DNA of 64,000 nt from an uncultured Verrucomicrobiota bacterium (GCA_937872095.1 CALMNW010000022.1:52424-116423), one strand, 5' to 3'. Shown: positions 1-9,973, counted from the first letter of the stretch. Numbers and translations are program-made. The notes: generated by a model not told the origin, from the letters alone.

Positions 1-1
1 T

Positions 2-1396
2 CCCCAGATCTACCCGCAACCGGGCTGGGTCGAGCACGATCCCGAGGTTCTCTGGGAATCGCAGCTCGCCGTGCTGCTCGAAGCCATCGAACGCGCCGGT
101 TGCGGCCCGTCCGCCGTGGCGGCCGTCGCCGTGGCCAACCAACGCGAAACCGTCGTCGTCTGGAACCGCCGCACGGGCCAGCCGATCCACAACGCCATCG
201 TCTGGCAATGCCGCCGCACCGCCGACCGCTGCGAAGAGCTCAAGGCCCGGGGGGTTGTGGATCGAATCCGCGATAAAACCGGCCTCGTCCTCGACGCCTA
301 TTTTTCCGCCACGAAAATCGAATGGATCCTCGACCACGTCGACGGCGCCCGCGCCGCCGCCCGCCGCGGCGAGCTGCTGTGCGGCACGATCGATTCCTGG
401 CTGATCTGGAAATTGACCGGCGGCCAACGCCACGTCACCGATTTCACCAATGCCTCGCGGACGATGCTGTTCGACGTCCACGCGCTGCGCTGGGACGACG
501 AACTGCTCGACCTGTTCGGCATTCCCGTTTCCATGCTGCCGGAAGTCGTGCCGTCGTCCGGCCCCGCGGCCGTCTGCGCGCTGCCGGGCTGGAATCCGCG
601 CCAACCGGCCGTCGCGGGCATCGCCGGCGACCAGCAGGCCGCCTTGTTCGGCCAAGGTTGCTTCGAGCCGGGCCAAGCCAAGAACACGTACGGCACCGGT
701 TGCTTCCTGCTGATGAACGTCGGCGCGGACCCGGTGGTCTCCCGCCACGGGCTGCTGACCACCCTCACTGCCCAGACCCGCCCCGGCGCGCCGGCCTACG
801 CCCTCGAAGGCAGCGTCTTCATCGGCGGCGCCGTCCTCCAATGGCTGCGCGACGAACTGAAAATCCTCACCCACGCGGCGGATTCCGACCCCATCGCCCG
901 CTCGATCCCCGACACCGGCGGCGTCTATCTGGTGCCCGCCTTCGCCGGCCTCGGCGCGCCGCATTGGGACATGTACGCGCGCGGCGCGCTCCTCGGCCTC
1001 ACGCGCGGCACCGGCCGCGCCCAGATCGTGCGCGCCGCGCTGGAGTCCATCGCCTACCAGTGCGCCGACGTCGCCGCCGCCATGGCCGCCGACGGCGGCC
1101 GACCGCTCGCGGTGCTGCGGGCGGACGGCGGGGCCGCCGCCAACGATTTCCTCATGCAGTTCCAGGCCGATCTGCTCGCTTGCCCCATCGAACGCCCGGC
1201 ATGCATGGAAACCACCGCCCAAGGCGCCGCGGCCTTGGCCGCGCTGGACCTCGGCTGGCACACGCCGCAAACCCTGGCCGCGCGCCCCGCCGAAAAGACC
1301 TTCGTGCCCGTCCTCTCCGCGGAAAACCGCCAAACCCGGCTCGCCGGCTGGCGCAAGGCCGTCGCCCGCGCCGCCGATTGGGCGCGGAATCCATAG
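2..1396 (+). CDS. glpK: Glycerol kinase, 5'-truncated by window edge
   Basis: Open frame from base 2 ([14 protein letters not shown]...) through FGGY-kinase motifs ([50 protein letters not shown]); stop at 1396. Confidence 0.95.
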   Translation, partial: PQIYPQPGWVEHDPEVLWESQLAVLLEAIERAGCGPSAVAAVAVANQRETVVVWNRRTGQPIHNAIVWQCRRTADRCEELKARGVVDRIRDKTGLVLDAYFSATKIEWILDHVDGARAAARRGELLCGTIDSWLIWKLTGGQRHVTDFTNASRTMLFDVHALRWDDELLDLFGIPVSMLPEVVPSSGPAAVCALPGWNPRQPAVAGIAGDQQAALFGQGCFEPGQAKNTYGTGCFLLMNVGADPVVSRHGLLTTLTAQTRPGAPAYALEGSVFIGGAVLQWLRDELKILTHAADSDPIARSIPDTGGVYLVPAFAGLGAPHWDMYARGALLGLTRGTGRAQIVRAALESIAYQCADVAAAMAADGGRPLAVLRADGGAAANDFLMQFQADLLACPIERPACMETTAQGAAALAALDLGWHTPQTLAARPAEKTFVPVLSAENRQTRLAGWRKAVARAADWARNP

Positions 1397-1436
1397 ACCG
1401 ACCGTCAATTGGAGATTGAAATCCGCGGAACAGACG

Positions 1437-2792
1437 ATGAAAATCCCCGACATGAAGCCGAAGGCCCTTGTTTGCCTGCTTTTATGGATCGGCCCAGCCG
1501 CCGGGGCCGTCGTGCCGGCCAATTTCGCCCACGTGCGCGACGTGACCGGCCCCGACCGAAGCGCGCCCGCGTTGGCCGAAATCCGCCTCGATGCCGCCGT
1601 CCTGGCCGACACCCGGACCGGGTTTCCCGACCTGCGCCTGTTCGACGACCGCTACCGCGAAATTCCTTTTCTCGTCGAACCGCTCGTCGAACCGCGCGAG
1701 CGCATCGTCCGCCAGCCCGTCGCCGCCCACGTCGGCGTAATCTACGAACTGTCCGGCAACCGCTTCGAAATCCGTTGCGACCTGGACCCCGGCGAGCCCA
1801 TGGCCAACGCCGTCGAAATCCGCACTCCCTTGCGCGATTTCATCCGCACCGTCCGGATCGCCGGCAGCGCCGACGGCCAGTTTTGGCAGGCGCTCGCGGA
1901 AGCCGAAATCTACGATTATTCCCGTTTTCTGGACTTCCGCCGCACGGTCGTGTCCCTGCCCACGAACGATTGCCGGTCGTTCCAGATCGAAGTCTCCAGC
2001 GTGGCCGCCGACCGCGCCGAACCTTTCGCCCGCCTCGTCGAGGCGGACGGCCAGGAGCCCGAGCGCGCCGAAACCATGCGCCAGGCGCCGTTCCAGATCG
2101 GAAGCATCGTGTTCTGGCAGACCGCCGCGGACGGGACCGAAAACGAACCCGTCCTGCAAGAGTGGCCGCCGGCAGACGTCGAAACCACCCGCTATCCCGC
2201 CGCCCGGACCACCGAATTCCTGCTCGCGACCCGGCGCGCCCCTTTGACGCAAGTCGAACTGGAATCCCCCGTGAGCGATTTCAACCGCCTGGTCACCGTC
2301 CAGGTTCCCAACGGCGAACGCTGGCGCACCGTTGCCGACGGCATCATTTCCCGCATCTCCGTGCCGGAGTTCGCCACGAACGCCTTGGCCGTCCGCTTTC
2401 CCGAGCAGCGCGCGGAGCGGCTGCGCGTCGTCGTGCAGCATGCCAACGAGCGGGCCGTCAAATTCAGCGGCATCCGCGCCTTCGGCCCGAGCTATCGCCT
2501 CGTCTGGATCGCCGAACCCGGCGCCCGCTACCGCCTCGCCTGCGGCGCCGAGCTCGTCGAAGCCGGCGATGCCGACGGCGCGCCGATTCAAGCCGCTCTG
2601 GCTGCCGGCGGCGTGCCCCAGCCGTGGCAACTCGCGCCGCCGGAGGGCGAGGAGCCGTTGCCGGTGATCGCGGGCGGCCCGTCGTTCTCCGACTACGTGC
2701 CCGGCGGAATCCTGCTCGGCCTCGGCGCCGGCGCCTGGTATTTCGCCGCTCGTGCCCGCAAGAAAAGCCAACATGCGCACGGCTGCCGCTGA
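1437..2792 (+). CDS. Secreted/membrane-anchored DUF3999-like protein
   Basis: N-terminal signal peptide, beta-rich body, C-terminal TM helix plus RARKK; DUF3999 assignment by recall of layout. Confidence 0.6.
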   Translation: MKIPDMKPKALVCLLLWIGPAAGAVVPANFAHVRDVTGPDRSAPALAEIRLDAAVLADTRTGFPDLRLFDDRYREIPFLVEPLVEPRERIVRQPVAAHVGVIYELSGNRFEIRCDLDPGEPMANAVEIRTPLRDFIRTVRIAGSADGQFWQALAEAEIYDYSRFLDFRRTVVSLPTNDCRSFQIEVSSVAADRAEPFARLVEADGQEPERAETMRQAPFQIGSIVFWQTAADGTENEPVLQEWPPADVETTRYPAARTTEFLLATRRAPLTQVELESPVSDFNRLVTVQVPNGERWRTVADGIISRISVPEFATNALAVRFPEQRAERLRVVVQHANERAVKFSGIRAFGPSYRLVWIAEPGARYRLACGAELVEAGDADGAPIQAALAAGGVPQPWQLAPPEGEEPLPVIAGGPSFSDYVPGGILLGLGAGAWYFAARARKKSQHAHGCR

Positions 2793-2819
2793 AGCGCGGC
2801 CGCGCCCAAGGAGGTCGCC

Positions 2820-3389
2820 ATGAGAAAAATCCTGTTGCCGCTGGCCGTTCTCCTGTGCGGCGCCGGCTGCGTCGTCCAATCCCTTCAGCCCTGGCTTTCC
2901 GACGAAACCCGCGTGGACGAACCGTCGCTGCTCGGCACGTGGCACGATGCCAAGGAAAAGGCCACGGCGTTCTTCAGCGAATCGGACGATTCCAACTACG
3001 ACTACAACGTCTTGATGGTAACGGACAACAAGAACACCGCACGCTTTACCGCCAGCCTCCACAAATTGGATGAGCAGTACGTGCTGACCGTCGGCCCGGA
3101 CGATCCGGACAATCTCAACGGCGTCGTGTTGCTGCCGGGCTATCTCCTGTTGAAAGTCGAATTGGACGTCGATTCGCTGAAGCTCTACGGCATCGAACTG
3201 GACACCTTCCGCGAGCGCGCGGAGAAAGCGCAGGTGACGCTGGTGCCCGAATCGAAGGACAGCGGCGACATCCTCGCCGGCGGCACCGCCGAGGTCGAGG
3301 CCTTCGTGCGCGCCCAATTGGCCGATCCGGAGTTCTTCGACGCAAAGCCCCTGTATTCCTTCCGCAAGCTCCCGGCCGCGACCCCTTAG
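2820..3389 (+). CDS. Putative lipoprotein, unknown function
   Basis: MRKILLPLAVLLCGAGC lipobox; AAGGAGG-like RBS upstream. Confidence 0.6.
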   Translation: MRKILLPLAVLLCGAGCVVQSLQPWLSDETRVDEPSLLGTWHDAKEKATAFFSESDDSNYDYNVLMVTDNKNTARFTASLHKLDEQYVLTVGPDDPDNLNGVVLLPGYLLLKVELDVDSLKLYGIELDTFRERAEKAQVTLVPESKDSGDILAGGTAEVEAFVRAQLADPEFFDAKPLYSFRKLPAATP

Positions 3390-3391
3390 AA

Positions 3392-3434
3392 AAATATCAT
3401 ATTTCATTATTGACATATATCAGATATGATATAT
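3392..3434. promoter_or_regulatory. Putative ArsR-type operator region: two AT-rich inverted repeats
   Basis: AAATAT-C-ATATTT (3392-3404) and ATATATCA-GATA-TGATATAT (3415-3434) immediately before the ArsR gene in otherwise GC-rich DNA; TTGACA at 3410-3415. Confidence 0.6.
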
Positions 3435-3768
3435 GTTCACGGGCATGAAAACGAACGTCCAACCTTGTCCCCAGGATCTCTCGATCGCGGATCTGGCCCG
3501 AATGGCGAAGGTGCTCAAGCTCCTCGCCCATCCGTACCGCCTCAAAATCGTCGACGTGCTCGAATCGGAGGACTCCGCCCCCGTCCACGCGCTCGTGGAC
3601 CGGCTGGACCTGCCCCAGGCCGTCGTCTCCAACCACCTGAAGAAAATGCTCCGCGCCGGGCTCGTCGAATCCGAACGCCGCGGCAAGGAAGTCTGGTATT
3701 CCCTCGGCGACCGCCGGTCCCTCACCATTTTGAACTGCATGAGAGCCAAAAAAGGAGCCCGTTCATGA
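3433..3768 (+). CDS. ArsR/SmtB-family winged-helix regulator
   Basis: LKLLAHPYRLKIVDVLE...QAVVSNHLKKMLRAGLVESERRGKEVWYSL. Confidence 0.9.
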   Translation: MFTGMKTNVQPCPQDLSIADLARMAKVLKLLAHPYRLKIVDVLESEDSAPVHALVDRLDLPQAVVSNHLKKMLRAGLVESERRGKEVWYSLGDRRSLTILNCMRAKKGARS

Positions 3769-5114
3769 AACAAGCCATCGCCCATTTCTTCGCGGCCGCC
3801 CTGCTGGCCGCGCCCGCCGCGCCAGCCGTCACCCTGGACGACGCCATCCAGGCCGCGCTCGACAACTCCCCCACCCTGCAGGCCGCCGAAAGCCGCATCG
3901 ACTCCGCCGAAGCCATGCTGAGCCAGGCGAAATCCTATTACTATCCGTCCATTGGCCTCTCCGCCACCTACGCCCGCAGCGACAATCCCCCGCAGGCGTT
4001 CATGATGACGCTCAACCAGCGGCAATTGAACATGCAGGATCCCGCGTTCAATCCGAACGAGCCCGACGACGTCGACAACCTGCGCGGCAGCATCGGCGCC
4101 CAGTGGCGGCTGTTCGATCTCCAGCGCGCCGCCGGCAAGAACATGGCCCGCTTCGGCGCCCTGGCCAGCGCGGAAGCCTTCGCCGCCGCCCGCAACCAGC
4201 TCGTGCACGACGTCGTCCGCGGCTTCTACGGCCTCCTGCAGGCCCAGGCCTTCGCCGACGTGCAAGCCCAGGCCGTCAAAAGCATCGAGGAAAGCCTGCG
4301 CATCGCCCGCGAGCGCTTCGACGCCGGCGGCGCCGTCAAGACCGACGTCCTCAATCTCGAAACCCAGCTCGCTCAGGCGAACGAAGACCTCATCAAGGCC
4401 CGCAACGGCGCGCAATTGGCCCTCGCCGCCCTCAACGCCGCCATCGGCTCGGATCTCGTCGCGGCCGACACCGTCGAAGCGCCGGATACCGCCGTTCTCG
4501 ACGCCCCGCCGCCGAAATGCACGGAGGAGCTGGCCTTCGAAAAGCGGCCCGAATTGCGCGCGGCCCGCCTGATGCGCCAGATCAAGGAACAGGACGTGAA
4601 AAAGGCCCAGGGCGGCTATGCCCCCACCGTCAGCGCCTTCGCTTCGCTCGACGAAGACAGCGGGAACGCTTCCGATTTCGAGCAAAGCTACATGGCCGGC
4701 CTGCAGGCGGAAATCAACGTCTTCGACGGCGCCCGCACCCGCGCCGCCGTCCGGGCCGCGAAGGCCGAACTCGCCGCCGCGCGGGCCGACGAAGCCAAAG
4801 CCCGCCTCAACCTGCGCCTCGACCTCCAGCAGGCTTTCCTCGGCGTCCAGGAAGCATGGGAACGCCTCGGCGTCGTCCGCAAGAGCCTCGAAACGGCCCG
4901 GGAAGCCCATCGCATCGTGCAAGAGCAATATCAGCAGGGTGCGGCCGACGTTTCCATTTTGCTGCAGACGCAGGTCGGCGTCACCGCCATGCAGACGCGC
5001 GCCGCCGCCGCCCAGTACGACTACCTGACCGCTCTCTCGAACCTGCAGCGCGCCAAAGGCGAGCTGGCCGAGAGCGCCCAGAAGTCAGAGGTCGGAGGTC
5101 AGAGGTCGAAATGA
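3765..5114 (+). CDS. TolC-family outer membrane efflux protein
   Basis: ATG overlaps end of ArsR gene; TLDDAIQAALDNSPTLQAAESRIDSAEAML coiled-coil architecture. Confidence 0.92.
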   Translation: MKQAIAHFFAAALLAAPAAPAVTLDDAIQAALDNSPTLQAAESRIDSAEAMLSQAKSYYYPSIGLSATYARSDNPPQAFMMTLNQRQLNMQDPAFNPNEPDDVDNLRGSIGAQWRLFDLQRAAGKNMARFGALASAEAFAAARNQLVHDVVRGFYGLLQAQAFADVQAQAVKSIEESLRIARERFDAGGAVKTDVLNLETQLAQANEDLIKARNGAQLALAALNAAIGSDLVAADTVEAPDTAVLDAPPPKCTEELAFEKRPELRAARLMRQIKEQDVKKAQGGYAPTVSAFASLDEDSGNASDFEQSYMAGLQAEINVFDGARTRAAVRAAKAELAAARADEAKARLNLRLDLQQAFLGVQEAWERLGVVRKSLETAREAHRIVQEQYQQGAADVSILLQTQVGVTAMQTRAAAAQYDYLTALSNLQRAKGELAESAQKSEVGGQRSK

Positions 5115-5162
5115 TTCCCGTTTGAACATTGGATATTGAATATTGAACATTGAACATTGACT
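5079..5162. repeat. Heptamer tracts: (CAGAGGT-type) x4 then (ATTGRAY-type) x6
   Basis: CAGAAGT CAGAGGT CGGAGGT CAGAGGT CGAAATG (5079-5113, coding tolC tail) and TTTGAAC ATTGGAT ATTGAAT ATTGAAC ATTGAAC ATTGACT (5121-5162). Confidence 0.9.
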
Positions 5163-5187
5163 CCCACTTCACATCGGAGGTCCAACC

Positions 5188-6234
5188 ATGAAAAACATCG
5201 CCATTCACTTCAAAAAACATCTCAAGCTGGTCATCGGCATCGTCGGCCTGGCGGCCGTCATCGCCTGGTCCGGCGGATTCCTGGCCAAGAAGGTCAAGCC
5301 CGGCCAATTTGAGCATCCCGCCGGCATCGCGGTTCCCGCCGAGGCGGCGACTTTCGCGGTCCAGGTCGAGAACGCGCCCGTGCGCGTCGAAGTCGTCGGC
5401 ACGACCGCCTCCGAAGAAAAGATCAACCTCAGCGCGCGCATTCCGGCCTATGTCGGCGAAATCTTCGCCTCCGCCGGCGACCGCGTGAAAAAAGGCCAGA
5501 AGCTCGTGGCGCTCGACGACCGCGACATCCGCCAGCAGCTCGCCGGCGCCGAAGCCCAGCTCAACCAGGCCCAGACCGAATACGAGCGCGCCAAGCAGCT
5601 CTTCGAGAAGGAAGCCACCACCCAGCAGGCGCTGACCGCCGCCGAATCCATGTATGCCGGCGCCCGCGCCCAGGTCGAACAGGTCAAGGTCATGCTGACC
5701 TACGCGCAGGTCGAATCGCCCATCGACGGCATCGTCACCGAGCGCCGCATCGAGGCGGGCGACCTCGCCAACCCCGGCATGCTCCTGCTGGCCGTCTACG
5801 ATCCGCTGCGCATGCGCCTCGAAGCCCCCGTCCCCGTCCGCCTGGTCGATCGCCTCGCGCTCGGCCAGGAGGTCGACGTCGCCCTCGAGCGCCCGGCGCG
5901 CGTCCTCAAGGGCCGCGTTTCGGAAATCGTCAGCGAAGTGGATTCCTCCAGCCGCACGCAGCTCGTCAAGGTCCACCTCGACGGCGTCGAAGGCGACGTC
6001 CTGCCCGGCACCTTCGGCCGCCTGTGGGTCGACGCCGAATCCCGCGCGGCGATCTTCGTTCCCGCCTCCGCCGTCGTCCAGATCGGCCAGCTCGCCTTCG
6101 TGCAGGCGGTCCGCGACGGCCGCGCCGTCCGCCGCCTCGTAAAGACCGGCCCCGCCCGCGACGGCCAGATCGAAATCCTCTCCGGCCTCCGCGCCGGCGA
6201 CGTCGTCCTCGTGAACCCGATCCTGGAGGGCTAG
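5188..6234 (+). CDS. RND efflux periplasmic adaptor (membrane fusion protein)
   Basis: GEIFASAGDRVKKGQKLVALDDRDIRQQLAGAEAQLNQA..., ESPIDGIVTERRIEAGDLANPGM. Confidence 0.93.
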   Translation: MKNIAIHFKKHLKLVIGIVGLAAVIAWSGGFLAKKVKPGQFEHPAGIAVPAEAATFAVQVENAPVRVEVVGTTASEEKINLSARIPAYVGEIFASAGDRVKKGQKLVALDDRDIRQQLAGAEAQLNQAQTEYERAKQLFEKEATTQQALTAAESMYAGARAQVEQVKVMLTYAQVESPIDGIVTERRIEAGDLANPGMLLLAVYDPLRMRLEAPVPVRLVDRLALGQEVDVALERPARVLKGRVSEIVSEVDSSSRTQLVKVHLDGVEGDVLPGTFGRLWVDAESRAAIFVPASAVVQIGQLAFVQAVRDGRAVRRLVKTGPARDGQIEILSGLRAGDVVLVNPILEG

Positions 6235-6238
6235 TCCC

Positions 6239-9200
6239 ATGATGGAAGAACGGAAACATTCCTTCACCTCGTCGATCCTGCAGGCGTTCCTGAAGGGGAA
6301 CCTCTCGATCCTGCTGATCTTCATCAGCCTCGCGGCCGGCGCGGCCGCCCTCCTCATCACCCCGCGCGAAGAGGAACCCCAGATCGTCGTCCCGCTGGCC
6401 GACGTCATGGTCATGATGCCCGGCAGCTCCGCCGAAGAAGTCGAACGCCTCGTTTCCTCGCGCCTCGAAAAGCTGCTCTACCAGATCGACGGCGTCGAAT
6501 ACGTCTATTCGATGTCCCGCCCCGGCATGTCCGTGGTCACCGTCCGCTTCTTCGTCGGCGAGGACCGCGAGGACAGCCTGATCAAGGTCTACAACAAGAT
6601 CTTCCAGAACGTCGATCAGACCACGCCCGGCATCGCCGGCTGGGTCGTCAAGCCGATCGAGATCGACGACGTGCCCATCGTCAACGTCTCCCTGCACGGG
6701 GCCGGCACCGACACGCACGAGCTCTATCGCGTCGCCGAAGAGGTCGCGCAGAAGCTGCAGGGCATTCCCGACAGCGCGCGCATCACCATCCACGGCGGCG
6801 AAAAGCGGGCCGTCCACGTCTATCTCGACGTCGAGCGTCTCGCGGCCTACGGCCTCTCCCCCATGGAGATCGCCGGCGCCCTCCAGATGTCCAACGCGCA
6901 GGCCGAAAGCGGTTCCTTCTCCCAATCCGATTCTTCCATCGTGGTCGAGGCCGGTCCCTTCCTCCAGGACGTGGGCGAGGTCCGCAACCTGATGGTCGGC
7001 GTCTACCAGAACCGGCCCGTCTATCTGCGCGACGTGGCGAACGTCGAAGACGGCCCCGATGAATTGAACACCTACACCCGCCTGGGCGCGGGCCCCGCCG
7101 CCGCGCAGATCCAGCTGGGCATGGAACCCGGTCAGGTCGATCCCGCCGTCACCATCGCCGTCGCCAAGAAGAAAGGCAGCAACGCCGTCCGCGTGGCCCA
7201 ACAGGTCGCGGCCAAGCTCGACGAGCTGCGCGGCACCGTCATTCCCGACGGCATCCAGGCGACCATCGTCCGCGACTACGGCCACACCGCCAACGAAAAG
7301 GTCAACGACCTCGTCATGAACCTCGGCATGGGCATCCTGACCGTCGTCGGCCTGATCGCCCTCTCCATGAGCTGGCGCGAAGGCGTCATCGTCGGCCTGG
7401 CCATTCCCATCACCTACTCCCTCACCCTGCTGTTCAACTACCTGCTCGGCTACACCATCAACCGCGTGACCCTCTTCGCGCTGATTCTCGCGCTGGGGCT
7501 CCTCGTCGACAATCCCATCGTCGGCGTGGAAAACATCTCGCGATTCCTCTCGATGAAGAAGTACCCGCGCCTGCAAGCCGTCGCGCTCGCGATGGAAGAG
7601 GTCATGCCGCCCATCCTGCTGGCGACGCTGTCCATCATCGTCTCGTTCATCCCGATGTTCTTCATCAGCGGCATGATGGGCCCCTACATGGCGCCCATGG
7701 CCCTCAACGTGCCGCTCACGATGATCAGCTCCCTGCTCGTCGCCCTCGCCATCACGCCCTGGGTCTCCAGCAAGCTGCTCAAGGACACCGCCGCCGAAGT
7801 CGCGGCCTACGACGTCACGACCACCGGCACCTACCGCGTCTATCGCCGCCTGATGGAACCGTTCGTGTCTTCCCGCGGCCGCAGCACCGTCCTGATGTTC
7901 GTCGTCGCCGGCCTTTTCGGCTTCTCGATCTTCCTCGCCGCCTCCGGGCGCGTCCCGCTGAAGATGCTGCCGTTCGACAACAAGAACGAGATGCAGATCG
8001 TCGTGGATCTGCCCGCCGGTTCCACGCTCGAAGCCACCGACGCCGTCGTGCGCGAAGTCGAACAGTACCTCCAGACCGTTCCCGAGGTCGTCGATTTCGT
8101 CTCCACCGTCGGCGCCGGCTCGCCGATGGACTTCAACGGCCTCGTGCGCCACTACTACCTGCGCCAGGGGCCGAACCTGGCCGACGTCCGCATCAATCTC
8201 CTGCCCCGCCAACAGCGGGAAATGGGCAGCCACGCCATCGCCCTGCGCATCCGCAAGGACGTCGAGGCCATCGCCGCCCGGACCGGCGCCAAGCTCAAGA
8301 TCGTGGAAGTCCCGCCCGGACCGCCCGTCCTCTCCACCGTCGTCGCGGAAATCTACGGCCGCCCCGACCAGAGCTACGCCGAGCTCGTCGCCGCGTCCGA
8401 AGCCCTCCAGGCGCGCATGTCCGCCGCGCAGGGCGTCGTCGATATCGACGACTCCGCCGAGGAAAACCAGCAGAAGCTGTTCTTCCGCGTCGACCGCGAG
8501 AAGGCCGGCCTCAACGGCATCTCGACCGAGGACGTCGTGCGCATCCTGCGCATCGCCCTCAGCGGCATGCCCGCCGGCACCGTCCACGCCCCCCGCGAGC
8601 AAAACGAGCTGCCCATCGTCCTCCGGCTGCCGCGCGAAAAGCGTTCCGATCCCGAACGCCTGAAGACGCTCATGGTCAAGGGCCGCATGGGCAACAGCGT
8701 CCCGCTCGGCGAACTCGGCGCGTTCGAGACGGACGTCGTCGACCGCACCATCATGCACAAGAACATGGAGCGCGTGGTCTACGTCACCGCCGAAATGGCC
8801 GGCCGCGGCCCCGCCTACGCCGTCCTCGACCTGCAGGCCGACCTGGAGAAAAATCCGCTGCCGGAAGGCCTCCGCGCCGTCTGGACCGGCGAAGGCGAAT
8901 GGAAGATCACCGTGGACGTGTTCCGCGACCTCGGCATTGCCTTCTCCGCCGCCTTGCTGGCCATCTACGTCCTGCTCGTCTACGAAACCGGCTCCTACCT
9001 GCTGCCGATCATCATCATGCTTTCCATCCCGCTGACCATGATCGGCATCATGCCCGGCTTCTGGCTCCTCAACGCCCTCGGCGGCCAGACCGTCGGCGGC
9101 TATGCGGATTCCATCTTCTTCACGGCCACCGCGATGATCGGGATGATCGCCCTCGGCGGCATCGTCCAGCGCAACGCCATCATCCTCATCGACTTCATCC

Positions 9201-9451
9201 GCAGCGAAGCCGCGCGCGGGAAGTCCCTGCAGGACGCGATCATCGAAGCCGGCGCCGTGCGCTTCCGCCCGATCTTCCTGACCGCCGGCACCACCTTGCT
9301 CGGCGCCTGGCCGATCACCTTCGATCCCATCTTCAGCGGGCTGGCCTGGTCGATCATCTTCGGCCTCTTCGTTTCCACGGCCTTCACGCTGATCGTCGTC
9401 CCCGTCGCCTACGGCCTCATCTACAAGAACCAAGCTCCCACGGAGGGTTGA
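6239..9451 (+). CDS. RND efflux permease (AcrB/MMPL superfamily)
   Basis: 1070 aa; LSILLIFISLAAGAAALLITPREEEPQI, GLLVDNPIVGVENISRFL, GGIVQRNAIILIDFIR. Confidence 0.96.
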   Translation: MMEERKHSFTSSILQAFLKGNLSILLIFISLAAGAAALLITPREEEPQIVVPLADVMVMMPGSSAEEVERLVSSRLEKLLYQIDGVEYVYSMSRPGMSVVTVRFFVGEDREDSLIKVYNKIFQNVDQTTPGIAGWVVKPIEIDDVPIVNVSLHGAGTDTHELYRVAEEVAQKLQGIPDSARITIHGGEKRAVHVYLDVERLAAYGLSPMEIAGALQMSNAQAESGSFSQSDSSIVVEAGPFLQDVGEVRNLMVGVYQNRPVYLRDVANVEDGPDELNTYTRLGAGPAAAQIQLGMEPGQVDPAVTIAVAKKKGSNAVRVAQQVAAKLDELRGTVIPDGIQATIVRDYGHTANEKVNDLVMNLGMGILTVVGLIALSMSWREGVIVGLAIPITYSLTLLFNYLLGYTINRVTLFALILALGLLVDNPIVGVENISRFLSMKKYPRLQAVALAMEEVMPPILLATLSIIVSFIPMFFISGMMGPYMAPMALNVPLTMISSLLVALAITPWVSSKLLKDTAAEVAAYDVTTTGTYRVYRRLMEPFVSSRGRSTVLMFVVAGLFGFSIFLAASGRVPLKMLPFDNKNEMQIVVDLPAGSTLEATDAVVREVEQYLQTVPEVVDFVSTVGAGSPMDFNGLVRHYYLRQGPNLADVRINLLPRQQREMGSHAIALRIRKDVEAIAARTGAKLKIVEVPPGPPVLSTVVAEIYGRPDQSYAELVAASEALQARMSAAQGVVDIDDSAEENQQKLFFRVDREKAGLNGISTEDVVRILRIALSGMPAGTVHAPREQNELPIVLRLPREKRSDPERLKTLMVKGRMGNSVPLGELGAFETDVVDRTIMHKNMERVVYVTAEMAGRGPAYAVLDLQADLEKNPLPEGLRAVWTGEGEWKITVDVFRDLGIAFSAALLAIYVLLVYETGSYLLPIIIMLSIPLTMIGIMPGFWLLNALGGQTVGGYADSIFFTATAMIGMIALGGIVQRNAIILIDFIRSEAARGKSLQDAIIEAGAVRFRPIFLTAGTTLLGAWPITFDPIFSGLAWSIIFGLFVSTAFTLIVVPVAYGLIYKNQAPTEG

Positions 9452-9453
9452 AC

Positions 9454-9744
9454 ATGAAAATGCTGATGATCGTTTGTCCCGAAAACCGCCAGGAAGAAGT
9501 CCGCGCGCTCATCGCGCAGCACGACGTCCACTCCTACAGCGAGATCCCCAACGTGCTGGGCGAAGGCAAGACCGGCAAGCACCTCGGCACGCACACGTGG
9601 CCCGGCAAGTCCGTGCTCGTCTTCACCGTCGTCGCCTCCGCTAAAAAGGACGAACTCGTCCAGGCCTTGAAGGAATACCACGAAAGCCTCCTGGCCGGCG
9701 AAGGCCTCCGCGTCTTCGCGCTCCCCGTCGAATCCATCTTATAG
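9454..9744 (+). CDS. PII-like small regulatory protein linked to RND pump
   Basis: MKMLMIVCPENRQEEVRALIAQHDVHSYSEIPNVLGEGKTGKHLGTHTWPGKSVLVFTVV; ferredoxin-fold PII-like pattern. Confidence 0.7.
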   Translation: MKMLMIVCPENRQEEVRALIAQHDVHSYSEIPNVLGEGKTGKHLGTHTWPGKSVLVFTVVASAKKDELVQALKEYHESLLAGEGLRVFALPVESIL

Positions 9745-9756
9745 GAAAGGAGTCCC

Positions 9757-9927
9757 ATGACCCCCGCCCTCAAATCCATCCTCGGCGCCGCGATCGGCGC
9801 GGCCATCGGCTACGTCCTATACCGCTTCGTCGGCTGCAAGACCGGCACCTGCCCGATTACGGCCAGTCCGTGGACGTCCATGCTGGTATGGGGTATCATT
9901 GGAGCGATCGCCGCCTCCGGGCGGTGA
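9757..9927 (+). CDS. DUF6132-like small membrane protein
   Basis: MTPALKSILGAAIGAAIGYVLYRFVGCKTGTCPITASPWTSMLVWGIIGAIAASGR; not in the ORF track (<60 aa) but has RBS AGGAGT. Confidence 0.7.
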   Translation: MTPALKSILGAAIGAAIGYVLYRFVGCKTGTCPITASPWTSMLVWGIIGAIAASGR

Positions 9928-9973
9928 CCCCGACGTCGAACGGAACCCCGAAACCCAAACGAAAGGAAACAAC

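Noticed and set aside
1409-3073. 554-aa plus-strand R/P-rich ORF
   Set aside because: Alternative frame of the DUF3999-like gene; Arg/Pro-rich translation typical of shifted GC-rich frames
1482-3416. 644-aa minus-strand ORF
   Set aside because: Antisense artefact across two supported plus-strand genes; composition dominated by G/A/D/V
5966-9433. 1155-aa minus-strand ORF opposite the RND permease
   Set aside because: Antisense open frame produced by high GC3 of the true plus-strand gene; low-complexity D/G/H-rich translation, no domain signal
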